Positions 45,595 through 57,078 of a stretch of 64,000 nt of DNA are shown here, piece by piece. The notes beneath the pieces were generated by a model, which worked only from the letters and a program-made list of their open reading frames with translations, made no database searches and had not been told where the DNA came from. Each line of letters opens with the position of its first letter. Within the stretch, counting starts at the first letter, position 1. Source of the DNA: Dasypus novemcinctus (Eukaryota > Chordata > Mammalia > Cingulata > Dasypodidae); assembly GCF_030445035.2 (NCBI RefSeq), contig NC_080704.1, forward strand, positions 20,998,499 to 21,062,498, written 5' to 3'. The position numbers and the translations under genes were made by a program.

Positions 45595-46033
45595 TTTTAA
45601 GATTTATTTTATTTACACCCGCCCCGCCCCCCTCCCCCTCCCTCCCCCCCCCCCCCCCCCCCCCCCGCCATTGTCTGCTCTCTGTGTCCATTCGCTGTGT
45701 GTTCTTCTGTGTCCTCTTGCATTCTCGGTTGCACCGGGAATCTGTGTCTCTTTTTTGTTGTGTCATCTTGCTGTGTCAGCTCTCCGTGTGTGCGGCGCCA
45801 CTCCTGGGCAGGCTGCACTTTTTTCACACTGGGCGGCTCTCCTTACAGGGTGCATTTCCTTGCGTGTGGGGTTCCCCTGCACAGGGGACACCCGTGCGTG
45901 GCAGGGCACTCCTTGCATGCAGCAGTGCTGCACATGGGCCACCTCACCACATGGGCCAGGAGGCCCTGGGTTCGAACTCTGGACCTCCCATATGGTAGAT
46001 GAATGCTCTATCAGTTGAGCCGTGTCCACTTCC
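45595..46033 (-). mobile_element. DAS-type SINE, antisense, with a long C tract
   Basis: Flanks CTGAGCATTTTTT (45582-45594) and CTGAAGCATTTTTT (46034-46047). A C homopolymer of roughly 30 bases (about 45637-45666) lies where the body joins the tail. Confidence 0.93.
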
Positions 46034-46047
46034 CTGAAGCATTTTTT

Positions 46048-46469
46048 AATTTTAATTTTAATTTTTAAATTTTTTTCTCTCTCCTTCCCCCTCCCCCCGC
46101 CCCAGTTGTCTGCTTTCTCTGTCCATTCGCTGCATATTCTTCTGTGTCCACCTGTATTCTTGTCAGTGGCACCCAGAATCCGTGTCTCTTTTTGTTCCGT
46201 CATCTTGCTGTATCAGCTCTCCGTGTGTGTGGCACCATTCTTGGGCAGGCTGCACTTTTTTTTGCGCTGGGCAGCTCTCCTTACGGGGTGCACTCCTTGC
46301 GTGTGGGGCTCCCCTATGTGGGGGACACCCCTGCGTGGCACGGCACTCCTTGCACGCATCAGCACTGCGCATGGGCCAACTGCACACGGGTCAGGAGACC
46401 CTAGGTTTGAATCTTGGACCTCCCATGTGGTAGGCGGACGCCCTATCTGTTGGTCCAAATCTGCTACCT
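46048..46469 (-). mobile_element. DAS-type SINE, antisense, abutting the previous one
   Basis: Directly follows the SINE at 45595 and ends at CTGAAGCAGTTTT (46468-46480), a third version of the same flank. The two elements therefore seem to share one target. Confidence 0.9.
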
Positions 46470-47560
46470 GAAGCAGTTTTGATATAATCTCAGATGGTTT
46501 TCTGGAACCTGGAGAGTGGTATGAGTTTGGACTCCACATCTGTGTGTAGCTAAGGCTTGGGTTTTCCCTTTTTCTTTGGTCAGTCTTTCTATGGCTTGTT
46601 TGTGTAGTTTTTCATTTTGCTTTTTCACTCAAGGACAGTCCTTTGTGTTTCTTGGCTTTTTGCTGATGGCTCATTTCCAACTTCTTTCCCATGCAATGAC
46701 TTGAGGCTTCTTCTCCAGCCTCCTGGTCCCATGATCACTTGAGTTTGCAACCCTTAGTTTAGAAGGTGGGAATGAGCACATCTTGATACTTTCATGAGTC
46801 TCCTTTAATAAGCTTCTTGTATTTGCAGTCCCTCCTTTCTAGTCTAGTTTTCTTCTTGACTGTCAGGGAGTAATTCAACTAGTTAAGGACCAAGAAGTAG
46901 TTACAACCTCAGACATCCTCTAACTTGAACAGATTATTTGCCAGAACTTCATTTAGATGTTGCTTGTGTAGAACTCAGTTCATATTATCCCATAGGAGCT
47001 ATGTTACTAAGAGATGGAGTAGTTTCCCAGCTAATCCTCGGAAGTCTATCTTTTCCATTAGGTACTTGAAATTTTTTATAGACTTGTGAGCTCTTTGGGG
47101 TGATAATAAGTTTATAGAAGGTTGTTTCTCTGGGGAGATGCATTTTAAGATTATCAACGAGAGAAGAGAGAATGGTGGTTTCCAACCTTGGTTGGTCTTA
47201 CCTGGTGTGACCTGCCAATCCCTGATCAGCTGTCACTCTGTTAGTTATTATAAAACCTAGCCACTGTTCTCAAACCTGCTGTTAGGTCACCACTTATATG
47301 CAGCACATGGCCTTCCTTGCCTTTGTCCACTGAGAACATCGAGACCTTATGGCTGATTTCCTTCAGCTTCTGGCTCCATTTACAAATGAATCATTCCCCT
47401 TCTCTCCAGAGCTGCCCTTTTCTTCTTTCTCAGAGGATGAGATGTTTCTGTTCTTGTTTGAGGTCATTCCTTCCCTGGGGCCTTCAACTTCACTGCTGCT
47501 CCTTTGGTAATCTTCTTCCATCAGTTATTGCTTCTCTTTCTCCCCATCCTATATCCCAGT
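46470..47560. other. Unassigned stretch
   Basis: Possible old interspersed element; family not recognised. No splice-bounded exon. Confidence 0.35.
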
Positions 47561-47768
47561 GTTGGGGTGATTTTGCCCACCCAGGAGTATTTGGCAATGT
47601 TTGGAGACGTTTTGTTGTTGAAACTGTGAGGCTGTACTATTGGTATCTAGTGGGTAGAGGCCAGAGATGCTATGCTCCTAAACATCCTACATTGCACTGC
47701 ACAACCCCCCATAACAAAGAATTATCTAGTCCAAAATGTTAGTAGAGCCAAGGTTGAGAAGCCCTGCT
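47561..47768 (+). mobile_element. MER20-like hAT transposon
   Basis: GGAGTATTTGGCAATGTTTG, GGTATCTAGTGGGTAGAGGC, CCCATAACAAAGAATTATC and AAGGTTGAGAAGCCCTG follow the MER20 order. Uninterrupted, unlike the copy at 16779. Confidence 0.75.
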
Positions 47769-48508
47769 GCATCCTTAGAGTCTCACTTTTGACTCTTATT
47801 TCACTCTACCCATTATCTTATTCCTAAGGTTCTTAGAAAAACCTTCCTTGAAGTACATGTCCACTTCTCTCCTAGCTACCTAACCTCATCTCATCAAATT
47901 TTCCTGCAAGAGTGGTTTGTAGTTACTCACTTTTCAAACTCACTCACTTCTGAAACTTAAACTATTTTAAAATATTCTATCTGATTTCCCACCCCCATCT
48001 CTACTTAAAATCTTTTTGCTGAGATTGCCTGTGCTTGAGATCTTTTGTGCTGAATCTAGAGGACTCATAAAGTCCTAATTTTACTTGACACTTCTGTTGC
48101 ACCTGACACTGTTAATCACTATCTCCTTGAAACTTTGTATTCCCTTGGCGTCCTTGTTCTCCATGACCTATTCTTATATTTCTTTCTCTGCATCCCCTGT
48201 GGGCTCTTTTTGATCTACTCACTTCTTATGCACTGCAGTTATCTGGGTTTGACTTCTTGGCCAAATTGTTATCATGAGTTATTGTCTCCAGAAAGTATCT
48301 TATTTACGTCCATGGTTTCTGTTCCACTTACATGAGATGTTTTTCTAAATTTCTAAATTCTTCCCAGACTTTCCCCTGAAAGCTTCAGACATCCTTAATA
48401 ACCTGCTGGAAATCTATACCTGAATATCCATAGGTACTTTACACTCAGAATGTCTAATATCAAGTATATCATCCCGTCCCCAAACTTGCTGCTCCTTCTT
48501 AATTATTA
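47769..48508. other. Old unnamed repeat
   Basis: Pyrimidine-rich sequence with the texture of an old internal element (ATACCTGAATATCCATAGGT, CACTCAGAATGTCTAATATC). It appears to continue beyond the SINEs at 48653-48739 and 49179. Confidence 0.35.
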
Positions 48509-48522
48509 AAAAAGTCTATGTT

Positions 48523-48638
48523 GGGAAGTGGACTTGGCCCAATTGATAGGACATCTGCCTACCACATGGGAGGTCCGCGGTTCAAACCCCCGGGCCTCCT
48601 TGACCCTGGGAGAGAAATAAATAAATAAAGAAATCTTT
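48523..48638 (+). mobile_element. Miniature DAS SINE: head joined directly to tail
   Basis: Head GAAGTGGACTTGGCCCAATT with GGTCCGCGGTTCAAACCC, cut after CTTGACCC and joined to GGGAGAGAAATAAATAAATA. Perfect 14 bp duplication AAAAAGTCTATGTT at 48509-48522 and 48639-48652. Only 116 bp against the usual 370-420. Confidence 0.93.
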
Positions 48639-48754
48639 AAAAAGTCTATGTTAATGGTTCCACCTTCTTCCCAGGCACCCATGGTAGCTATTCGGGTATT
48701 GTCCAAGTCAACTGTATTTTCTACAATTGCTAGTAGGATCTAAAATGTGATTTT

Positions 48755-49163
48755 TTAACAAGATTTTTAAAAAATTTCCTTCCCTCCCCCCCCCCCAGTT
48801 GTGTGCTCTTTGTGTCCATTCACTGTGTGTTCTTCTGTGTCCACTTGTATTCTTGTCAGCAGCATCAGGAATCTGTGTCTCTTTTTGTTGCGTCATCTTG
48901 CTGCCTCAGCTCTCCATGTGTGCGGCGCCACTCCTGGGCAGGCTGCACTTTTTTTGCACTGGGCAGCTCTCCTTAAGGGGCGCACTCCTTGTGTGTGGGG
49001 CTCCCCTAAATGGGGGACACCCCTGTGTGGCATGGCACTCCTTGCATGCATCAGCACTGTGTGTGGACCAGCTCACCATATGGGTCAGGAGGCCCTGGGT
49101 TTGAACCCTAGAGCTCCCATGTGGTAGGTGGATGCTCTATCCATTGAGCCAAATCCACTTCCC
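48755..49163 (-). mobile_element. DAS-type SINE, antisense, full length
   Basis: Perfect 15 bp duplication CTAAAATGTGATTTT at 48740-48754 and 49164-49178. Head at right (AACCCTAGAGCTCCCATGTG). Confidence 0.95.
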
Positions 49164-49239
49164 CTAAAATGTGATTTTGATCATATCACTGACCTTGAAA
49201 GCCTGCAATGGAGCTCTCTCTCTCTCTTTTTTTTTTATT

Positions 49240-49600
49240 AGAGAAGTTAGTTGTAGGTTTAAAGGAAAATTATGCAGAAAATACAGAATTCCCATTTCTC
49301 TTTCCTTCCTCCCCCCATTATTAACACTTTGCATTAGTGTAATATATTTGATAGAATTGATGAAAGAATATTATTATAGTTGTACTTTTAACTGTAGTCC
49401 ATGGGTTATATTAGCATTCCATGTTTGTGTTGTACAGTCCTCTATATATATTTTTAAAATTTTTATTCTAACATATATACAACCTAAAATTTTCCCTTTC
49501 AACCACGTTCAAATATATATTTCAATCGTGTTAATTATGTTTACAATGTTGTGCTACCATCACATCATCCTTTACAATGGTTTTCTCTTGCTAACAGAAG
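49240..49600 (-). mobile_element. Old L1 3' UTR fragment, antisense
   Basis: Preceded by a (TC)n/T tract (49212-49237). GTTGTAGGTTTAAAGGAAAA, TTATTAACACTTTGCATTAG and TTTACAATGTTGTGCTACCA indicate antisense old L1 3' sequence. Confidence 0.65.
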
Positions 49601-51206
49601 AAAGAAAGTCAGGAGAAAGTCTGAACCTCCCTTATGTGGCCATATCAGGATGTGCCCTCTGACTACCTACCTCTCCCACTGGACATCCTGTCCAGTATAG
49701 TTCCCCATAAAAGTCTGTTTTTAAACTTGGTATCTTTGTTTGTATTATCTCCTTTGCCTGGAATACAATGGTTTCTGTAGAGTATGTGGGTCACTTGCCT
49801 TCTAGAAGATGAGACTCCTCATTATTCATGGAAGCTACAGTTAATTGGCATTTTGCCTAACTTCTGTGGTCTCAGCATTATTGGTATTTTTTGTCTGAAC
49901 TGTCATTTTAGAGAGCCAAGTCTGAGCATATGCTGGCATTAGTCCTGCTGGAAGAGGGTAGAATAAGAGGCATGGGTAAGGGTGTTTCACAGCTCTTCAA
50001 TTATGTGGCTTTCTACTGGCCATTTCTTTTCTCAGTCCTTTTTAGCTATAATATTATTGTCTTTCCAGGGTTCTGATGGATAAATTTACCTTTTGGGGAA
50101 AATCCTCTTATTTGCCTACATAAGCTGTGGGTTCTTCAGCTCTACGGGTTTTGCCTTCCATTTGATCCTTGGAAATCCTAACTGGTCTATCAGCTGGTGG
50201 ATTCCCAGGGCTGCTCTGAGATTTATCTTGGTATTTCTTTTGTTTATTTGAGTTGGCTTTAGTGTGGGAGGAAAGGTGAAGTGTGTGTGTTCAGTCAGCC
50301 ATTTTAAAACAGGACCCCAGTGCCTTGTACCTCATGTGGTTTCTCCCTTTCTTCTCTGTTGTAGATATCCTGGCAAATAATATCTTTTAAAGTAATCCTT
50401 GTGTGCATCTTTGATTATCTTAGAGCCAGTGGACTTTATATCTCCCTTGAGAATCACTGGGCGTGATGATCAAAGATGCATTTGAGAGTGTGCCACACCT
50501 CTGAAGGGAGTAGAGGAAACTCTGCTGATTCGCCTAAAAGAAACATTATTGCTGGTTAAAATTTTTTTTAGTTTGCCCAGTATAGCCAAATGATTTCTCA
50601 TTATTGTTGTTAGATTTAAAAATTACTGGTAAGGTTGAGCATTTTCAAAAAACTGTTTTGTAGCGATCAGTTGATTCATTCTTTTTAACATGAAATGAGC
50701 AAATGCTGCCAAATGTAAGATATGTTGCCTATGTTTTTAGTGTTATATGTATTATGATCTGATCTTGGAAAATTAAAATACACTCCTGGTTTTTAATAAT
50801 ACATTCCTATAAGGTGATTGTGAAAATTAAATGAAGTAACATAGGAGAAGTGCCCAACACAGTACTTAGCACATAGTAGGTAGCAGTAAATATTAGTTAT
50901 TTTTATTCTTTCTCCTTTGCCAGATTATTACAATAACCACAGTACCACATACCTTAGAGAAAAAGAAACACGTGTGCTAGCTGAACCTTTGTTATGGGAA
51001 CGAGTTGCTACATGGTGTGTTGTGGGAACACAGACTCAGGGCACAACAGAAACTTTCAGCAAATGACTGTTTTATTACTTAAATAGCACAAAGGGTCCCA
51101 AAGAGCAGGTGAAGAGATCCCATTGTGGTTGGGGTCAAAAACTGCTTGGGTCAGGGTTGGTAGATGGCAGCTCCACGTGCTCCACTTTGTATTGGGGAAA
51201 TGAGAT
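49601..51206. other. Unassigned stretch
   Basis: MIR-like sense tail at about 50800-50905. Otherwise unassigned; no convincing exon. Confidence 0.4.
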
Positions 51207-51216
51207 CAATCTATGC

Positions 51217-51630
51217 TTTTTTTTTTTTAAGATTTATTTTTTATTTATTTCTGTTCCCTTCCCCCCCAGTTGTCTGCTTTGTGTGTCCATTTGCTGTGTG
51301 TTCTTCTGTGACCGCTTCTGTCCCTATCAGCGGCACGGGAATCTGTGTCTCTTTTTGTTGTGTCATCTTGTTGTGTCATCTTGTTGTATCAGCTCTCCGT
51401 GTGTACGGTGCCATTCCTGGGCAGGCTGCACTTTCTTTTACGCTGGGCGGCTCTCCTTACGGGGCGCACTCCTTGTGCGTGGAGCTCCCCTACGCGGGGA
51501 CACCCCTGCGTGGCACAGCACTCCTTGCGTGCATCAGCACTCCACATGGGTCAAGGAGGCCTGGGGTTTGAACCGCAGATCTCCCATGTGGTAGGCGGAT
51601 GCCCTATTCATTGGACCAAGTCCGCTTCCC
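51217..51630 (-). mobile_element. DAS-type SINE, antisense, full length
   Basis: Perfect duplication CAATCTATGC at 51207-51216 and 51631-51640. Internal direct repeat TGTGTCATCTTGTTG (about 51358-51385) from a short duplication in the body. Confidence 0.95.
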
Positions 51631-51640
51631 CAATCTATGC

Positions 51641-52380
51641 ATTTTGAGCCTGGTATTTATCCGCCCTGGGGGAGGGACCCTACCACTGAGAATTCCTGCC
51701 TTGATTAGCATCTGAGACTGTTTCTGGTTCAGGATTTTCGTTAGACTTAAGGTCTCCCCCATGTTGTGGAATGGAAACAGTGAATCATCTTTGCACAGTA
51801 GAAGAATGGGGGCGGGGGCAGGGGCCGGGTAGGTGAGAGGTAGGCGAGAGCTGGGAGATGGCTGCTAAGCCTGTGCCGCAGACTTCCTCAGCACTTGCTA
51901 AGTGAAGGGCAGCATGCCTAATACCTTGAGGGATTCAGAGATGTTTAAGCCTGTTTCCCATCCAGGGATAAACATTAGCTTACTACACATATTTTTATAT
52001 TTCTAGGCTTTTCTTTACATTCTGTTCTGAAAACCTTTCAGTCTTTAAACTGTGTACTTTTGTTGGATCACAGAACACTTTAAAGGTTAGTGTGCCACAT
52101 TTAATCTATTACATCTCTATGAGAGTAGTTATTAGCTCAATTTTTCAGATGAGGTCCCTGAATGAAGGGTTATCTGCCCAGCTTCTGCCAGGGATAAAAA
52201 TAGAACAACAGTACATATATTGGGATGTAGAAGAATGCTAACCATTGTATTTCCAGCCTCAGTAGGTGCTGACGAAGTATTTGTTGAATGAAATGAATAA
52301 GCTTTTAAGTGGTATGTTCCTACCATTCATTCCTAAATCACTTCTCTACTTCTTACTGGTTTACTTTTCCCCCTTTATAG
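51641..52380. other. Unassigned stretch before a candidate exon
   Basis: G-rich patch at 51808-51830. MIR/L2-like scraps at 52130-52300. Ends in a long pyrimidine tract and TAG. Confidence 0.4.
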
Positions 52381-52429
52381 TTTATGCTGCTAAAAGCATG
52401 AAAATTCAGCGACTGGTAGAGAAGACATT
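52381..52429 (+). CDS. Candidate internal exon, 49 nt
   Basis: Upstream is a strong polypyrimidine tract (CTTCTCTACTTCTTACTGG, TTTTCCCCCTTTATAG) and downstream a near-perfect donor ACATT|GTAAGT. Only one frame is open: beginning with two bases that complete a codon, it reads YAAKSMKIQRLVEKT; the others hit TGA or TAA at once. The segment lies in apparently non-repetitive DNA about 200 bp left of an old L1. It could be a coding or 5' UTR exon (ATG at 52398). Its phase does not follow directly from 36374-36430, so another exon would be needed between them. Gene not recognised. Confidence 0.42.
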
Positions 52430-53328
52430 GTAAGTCAGGAGAGAGACATTGTTTTAGTGATAATGAAAAAGGCTTTGAGAGGAAAGGATTTATGTACTGA
52501 TACTGATTGTATTTGCCAATTTAATTTTTTGCCCTGGTGATAATTCTTTGTAAGAAAAACCACCTTCCTATTTCCTGTAACAGATGCAAGATGATTCCTA
52601 AGTTTGGGGTCAGGGTAAATGGCCAACTTTATTTTTTCCTTTAATTTGTTAATACGGTATATTATGTTAATTCACTTTCTTCTGTTGAACTACCCTTGCA
52701 TACCAGGAATAAATCCCACTTGATCATGGTGTGTTCTTTTAATATGCTATTGGACTTGATTTGCAAGTAATTTGTTGAGAATTTTTGCGTCTATGTTCAT
52801 TAGGGAGATTGGTCTGTAATTTTCATATCTTGTATCTTTTTCTGGTTTTGGTATTAGGGCGATGTTGGCTTCATAAAATGTGTTGGGTAATTTCCCCCCC
52901 ACCCCCCTTCAATTTTTGGAAGTGTTTAAACAGGATTGGTGTTAATTCTTCTTGAAAAGCTTGGTAGAATTCAGCTGTGAAGCCATCTGGTCCTGGACTT
53001 TTCTTTATTGGTAGATTTTTGATGACTGATTCACTCTCTTTAAATGTAATTGTTTTGTTGAGTTCCTGTATTTCTTGTAGAGTCAGTGTAGGTTGTGCAT
53101 TTATAGGAATTTGTCCATTTCATCTAGTTTGTCTAGTTTGTTGGCATAAAATTTCTCATAATATCCTCTTATCCTTTTTATTTCTGTGGGATCAGTTGTA
53201 ATGCCCCCCCTTTCATTTCTGATTTTATTTGCATCATCTTTCTTTTTTCTTTGTTAGTCTAGCTAAGGGCTTGTCAATTTTATTGATTTTCTCAAAGAAC
53301 CAGGTTCTGTTGATTTTTCTGTTTTTTT

Positions 53329-53690
53329 TAAAAACATTTATTTATTTATTTAATTTCCCCCCTCCCCCGGTTGTCTGTTCTCGGTGTCTATTTGCTGCGT
53401 CTTGTTTCTTTGTCCGCTTCTGTTGTCATCAGCGGCACGGGAAGTGTGGGTGGCGCCATTCCTGGGCAGGCCGCACTTTCTTTTCATGCTGGACGGCTCT
53501 CCTCACGGGTGCACTCCTTGCGCGTGGGGCTCCCCCACGCGGGGGACACCCTTGCATGGCACGTCACTCCTTGCGCGCATCAGCACTGCGCATGGGCCAG
53601 CTCCACACGGGTCAAGGAGGCCCGGGGTTTGAACCGCGGACCTCCCATGTGGTAGACGGATGCCCTAACCACTGGGCCAAGTCCGTTTCC
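53329..53690 (-). mobile_element. DAS-type SINE in old L1, antisense
   Basis: Duplication CTGTTTTTTT (from 53319 and from 53691). CpG-rich, close to the copies at 9867 and 16854. Confidence 0.92.
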
Positions 53691-53985
53691 CTGTTTTTTT
53701 TTTTCGCTTCTCAGTTTTATTTATTTCTTCTCTAGTCTATATTGTTTCTTTCCTTCTGCTTGTTTTGGGATTGGTTTGCACTTTCTTTTCTAGTTTTTCC
53801 AGGTGTTCAGTTAGGTCTTTGATTTTAGCTTTTCTTTTTTAATATAGGCATTTAGGGCTATACATTTCCCTGTCAGGACTGCCTTTGCTGTACCCCATAA
53901 GTTTTGATAAGTTGTGTTCTTATTTTCATTTGTCTCTAGATATTTACTAATTTCTCTTACAGTTTCTTAGACCCACTGATTGTTT

Positions 53986-54401
53986 TTTTTTTTAAAAGAT
54001 TTATTTATTTACTTCTCTCCCCTTCCCCCCCCACCCTGGTTGTCTGTTCTCTGTGTCTATTTGCTGTGTCTTCTTTGTCCACTTCTGTTGTTGTCAGCGG
54101 CACGGGAATCTGTGTCCCTTTTTTGCTGCCTCATCTTGTTGTGTCATTTCTCTGTGTGGGCGGCCCCATTCTTAGGCAGACTGCACTTTCTTTCGCGCTG
54201 GGCGGCTCTCCTTACGGGGTGCACTCCTTGCGCGTTGGGCTCCCCTACATGGGGGACACCCCTGCATGGCACGGCACTCCTTGCACCCATCAGCACTGTG
54301 CGTGGGCCAGCTCCACACGGGTCAGGAGGAGGCCTGGGGTTTGAACCACGGACCTCCCATGTGGTAGACGGACGCCCTAACCACTGGGCCAAGTCCGCTG
54401 C
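53986..54401 (-). mobile_element. DAS-type SINE in old L1, antisense
   Basis: Duplication CCCACTGATTGTTT (53972-53985) and CCCACTAATTGTTT (54402-54415). Confidence 0.94.
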
Positions 54402-55126
54402 CCCACTAATTGTTTAGGAGTGTGTTGTTTAGCCTCCACACACTTGTCAATTTTCCCCTTTCCCATCTATTATTGATTTCCAGTTTCATTCCATTATGAC
54501 CTGAGAAGGTGCTTTGTATAATTTCAGTCTTTTTATATTTATTGAGACCTGCTTTGTGACCCCACATGTGATCTATCCTGGAGAAAGATCCATGAGCACT
54601 TAAGAAGAATGTATAACCCTCTGAGTTGGGATCCAGTGTTCTGTATATGTCAGGTCTAGCTCATTTATCATATTGTTCAAGTTCTGTGTTTCATTATTGA
54701 TCTTCTTTCTCATTCTATCTGCTGATATGAGTGGCATGTTGAAATCTCCAACTGTTATTGTAGAGATGTCTTATTTCTCCCTTCAGTTTTTTTGTTGTTA
54801 ATTTTTTTCTCCTGCCTTCGGTTTTGCCAGAGTTTGCCCTTGTGTATTAATATTTTGGGGCACCCTGGTTAGCTGCATAGATAATTTTGACTGTTACTTC
54901 TTCCTGTGAATTGTCCCTTTTGTTAATATATAATGGCCTCCTCCATCTCATAACATTTTTGCATTTAAAGTTTGTTTTGTCCGATATTAGTATAGCTACC
55001 TCTGCTCTTTTTTGGTTACTGTGTGTGTGGAATATCTTTTTTCAACTTTCCACTTTCAACTGATTTGTATTCCTGCATCTAAGGTTAGTTTCTTGTAGAC
55101 AGCAAATGGATTGCTCATGTTTTTGT

Positions 55127-55919
55127 TTTTTTTTTAAAAAAGATTTATTTATTTTTAATTTATTTCTCCCCCTCCCTCCATTGTCTGCCCTCTGTGTCCA
55201 TTCACTGTGTGTTCTTCTGTGTCTGCTTGTATTCTCATTAGGCAGCTCCAGGAACCAATCCTGGGACCTTCCGGAGTGGGAGAGAGGTGATCATTCTCTT
55301 GCGCCACCTCAGCTCCCTGATCTGACAATAAGATCTGCTGCATCTTTTTTTTTGTTGCATCGTCTTGCTACGCCAGCTCTCCACGTGGGCCAGCTCTCCA
55401 TGTGGGCAGCACTCCTGCGAGGGCCAGCACTCCGCATGGGCCAGCTCATCACACAGGCCAGCTTGCCTTCACCAGGAGGTCCTGGGTTTTGAACCCTGGA
55501 CCTCCTATATGGTAGACAGGAGCCCAGTTGCTTGAGCCACATCCGCTTCCCTAAAGATTTATTTTTATTTATTTATTACCCCCCCCATTGTTTTGCAGTT
55601 CCTGTCTGCTCTCTGTGTCCATTTGCTGTGTGTTCTCCATATCTGCTTGTCTTCTCTTTAGGAGGCACTGGGAACCAAAGCTAGGACCTCCCATGTGGAA
55701 GAGAGGCGCTCAATCACCTGAACCACCTCAGCTACCTGGTTTGTTGTTTGTCTCATTGTCTCTCCTCTTTGTGTGTCTTTTGTTGCATCATCTTGTTGCG
55801 TTAGCTTGCTGTGCATGTCTGCCACACCAGCTTGCCTTCTCCAAGAGGCACCAGGAACCGAACCTGGGATCTCCTCTGGTAGTCAGAGACCTAATTGCTT
55901 GAGCCACATCTGTTTCCCT
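55127..55919 (-). mobile_element. Composite of two dimeric armadillo SINEs, antisense
   Basis: Two antisense SINEs joined at about 55550 (GCTTCCCTAAAGATTTATTT). Each has two tRNA-like modules. The pair is flanked by CTCATGTTTTT (about 55115) and CTCATATTTTT (about 55921), so one probably inserted into the tail of the other. Confidence 0.85.
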
Positions 55920-56452
55920 CCTCATATTTTTTTAATCCATTCTGTCATCCTGTATCTTTTGATTGGAGAGTTTAATCCATTCACATCCATTGATATTTCT
56001 TTAAATGCATTATTTACTTTCACCATTTTATTCTTTGGCTTTTATATGTCATGCCTTATTTTTGTTTGTCATTTTATCCTTTCGCTTATCCTTTCTGATA
56101 GTCTTTCCTTCTACACTCTCCTCCAAACCTCTCTCCTCTTTTCCTTTCATGCTATAGGGCTCCCTTTAGTGCTTCTTGCAAAGCTGGATTCTTTTTTTGA
56201 ACTCTCTTAGCTTCTGTTTATTTGTGAATATTTTATTTATTTATTTTATTCATTTTTTAAAAAATATTACATTAAAAAAATATGAAGTCCCATTCAACCC
56301 CACCGCCCCCACCCCCCACTCCCCTCACAGCAACACTCTCTCCCATCATCATGACACATCCATTGCACCTGGTAAGTACATCTCTGGGCATCGCTGCACA
56401 CCATAGTCAATTGCGGCGGCTTGCTCGGTCAGTAGAGGTGGGGTCTGGCTGC

Positions 56453-56520
56453 GGACGAGGGGTCCGTCCAGCTCTGGACGAGGGGTCGGTCCGGCAGCAG
56501 ACGAGGGATCGGTCTCACAA
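56453..56520. repeat. About 23 bp tandem repeat, three units, in LTR
   Basis: GACGAGGGGTCCGTCC, GACGAGGGGTCGGTCC and GACGAGGGATCGGTCT recur at intervals of about 23 bp. Confidence 0.8.
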
Positions 56521-56539
56521 GGGGTTGCGCGGTTCGGCT

Positions 56540-56626
56540 GACGGGGTCTCCCGGCGAAGCCGGTGACGAAGGGGTCGCCCGGAGAAGCCGGCGACGAAGG
56601 GGTCGCCCGGAGAAGCAGGCGACGAA
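56540..56626. repeat. 28 bp tandem repeat in LTR
   Basis: Units at 56565-56592 and 56593-56620 are nearly identical (GACGAAGGGGTCGCCCGGAG start). A degenerate unit comes before (56540-56564) and a partial one after. Confidence 0.9.
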
Positions 56627-56748
56627 CTGGGGACAAGGGAGGCCAGGCCCTTGTCGGGGGCTCTCAGGACTGGAGGGCGCACGGCAGAAGAACTACCGCG
56701 GAGACAAGGTAAACACGCAGGTCCACTTTACTGAGGGAGAGGCAACAG

Positions 56749-56757
56749 TTTTATAGG
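56749..56757 (-). promoter_or_regulatory. LTR TATA box
   Basis: CCTATAAAA on the minus strand, downstream (in LTR sense) of inverted CCAAT elements at about 56774 and 56801 (ATTGG on plus). Transcription would run leftward, toward lower coordinates. Confidence 0.7.
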
Positions 56758-56862
56758 GGCTGGGGAAGGCTGATTGGTTGAAGCCACGCCCTGTTCTGAT
56801 TGGTTGCCGGCGAAAGGTCAGTGGGCGGTACTGGACGGGGGAGGGGTGGTGGTTAGGGATTG

Positions 56863-57078
56863 GCTGTCGCTGTTGCTGGGGGAAGGGGCAGGGTTTAGGG
56901 ATTGGTGGCTGCTGTTGCTGGGGTGGAGGGCAGACTTGAGTTTCCCGCCCACGCCTGGCTGTTGCTGCTGTCGGGGGAAGGGAAAAGGGCGGGCTGGATT
57001 TTTCCGCCCACACCTGGCTGTTGCTGCTGTCGGGGGAGGGGAAAAGGGCAGACTGGAATTTTCTGCCCTGCGCCTGCG
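56863..57078. repeat. 59 bp tandem repeat in the U3 part of the LTR
   Basis: Units at 56961-57019 and 57020-57078 begin GTTGCTGCTGTCGGGGGA. Two shorter, diverged units lie at about 56863-56960. Repeated U3 segments are often enhancers in retroviral LTRs. Confidence 0.85.

Noticed and set aside
45542..46018. 158-residue ORF, and similar ORFs of 140-168 residues at 9803, 53229 and 53980
   Set aside because: They translate antisense DAS SINE copies; the same peptide motifs recur at every copy.
56540..56626. CRISPR-like repeat array
   Set aside because: Units are directly adjacent tandem repeats without spacers, within a retroviral LTR.
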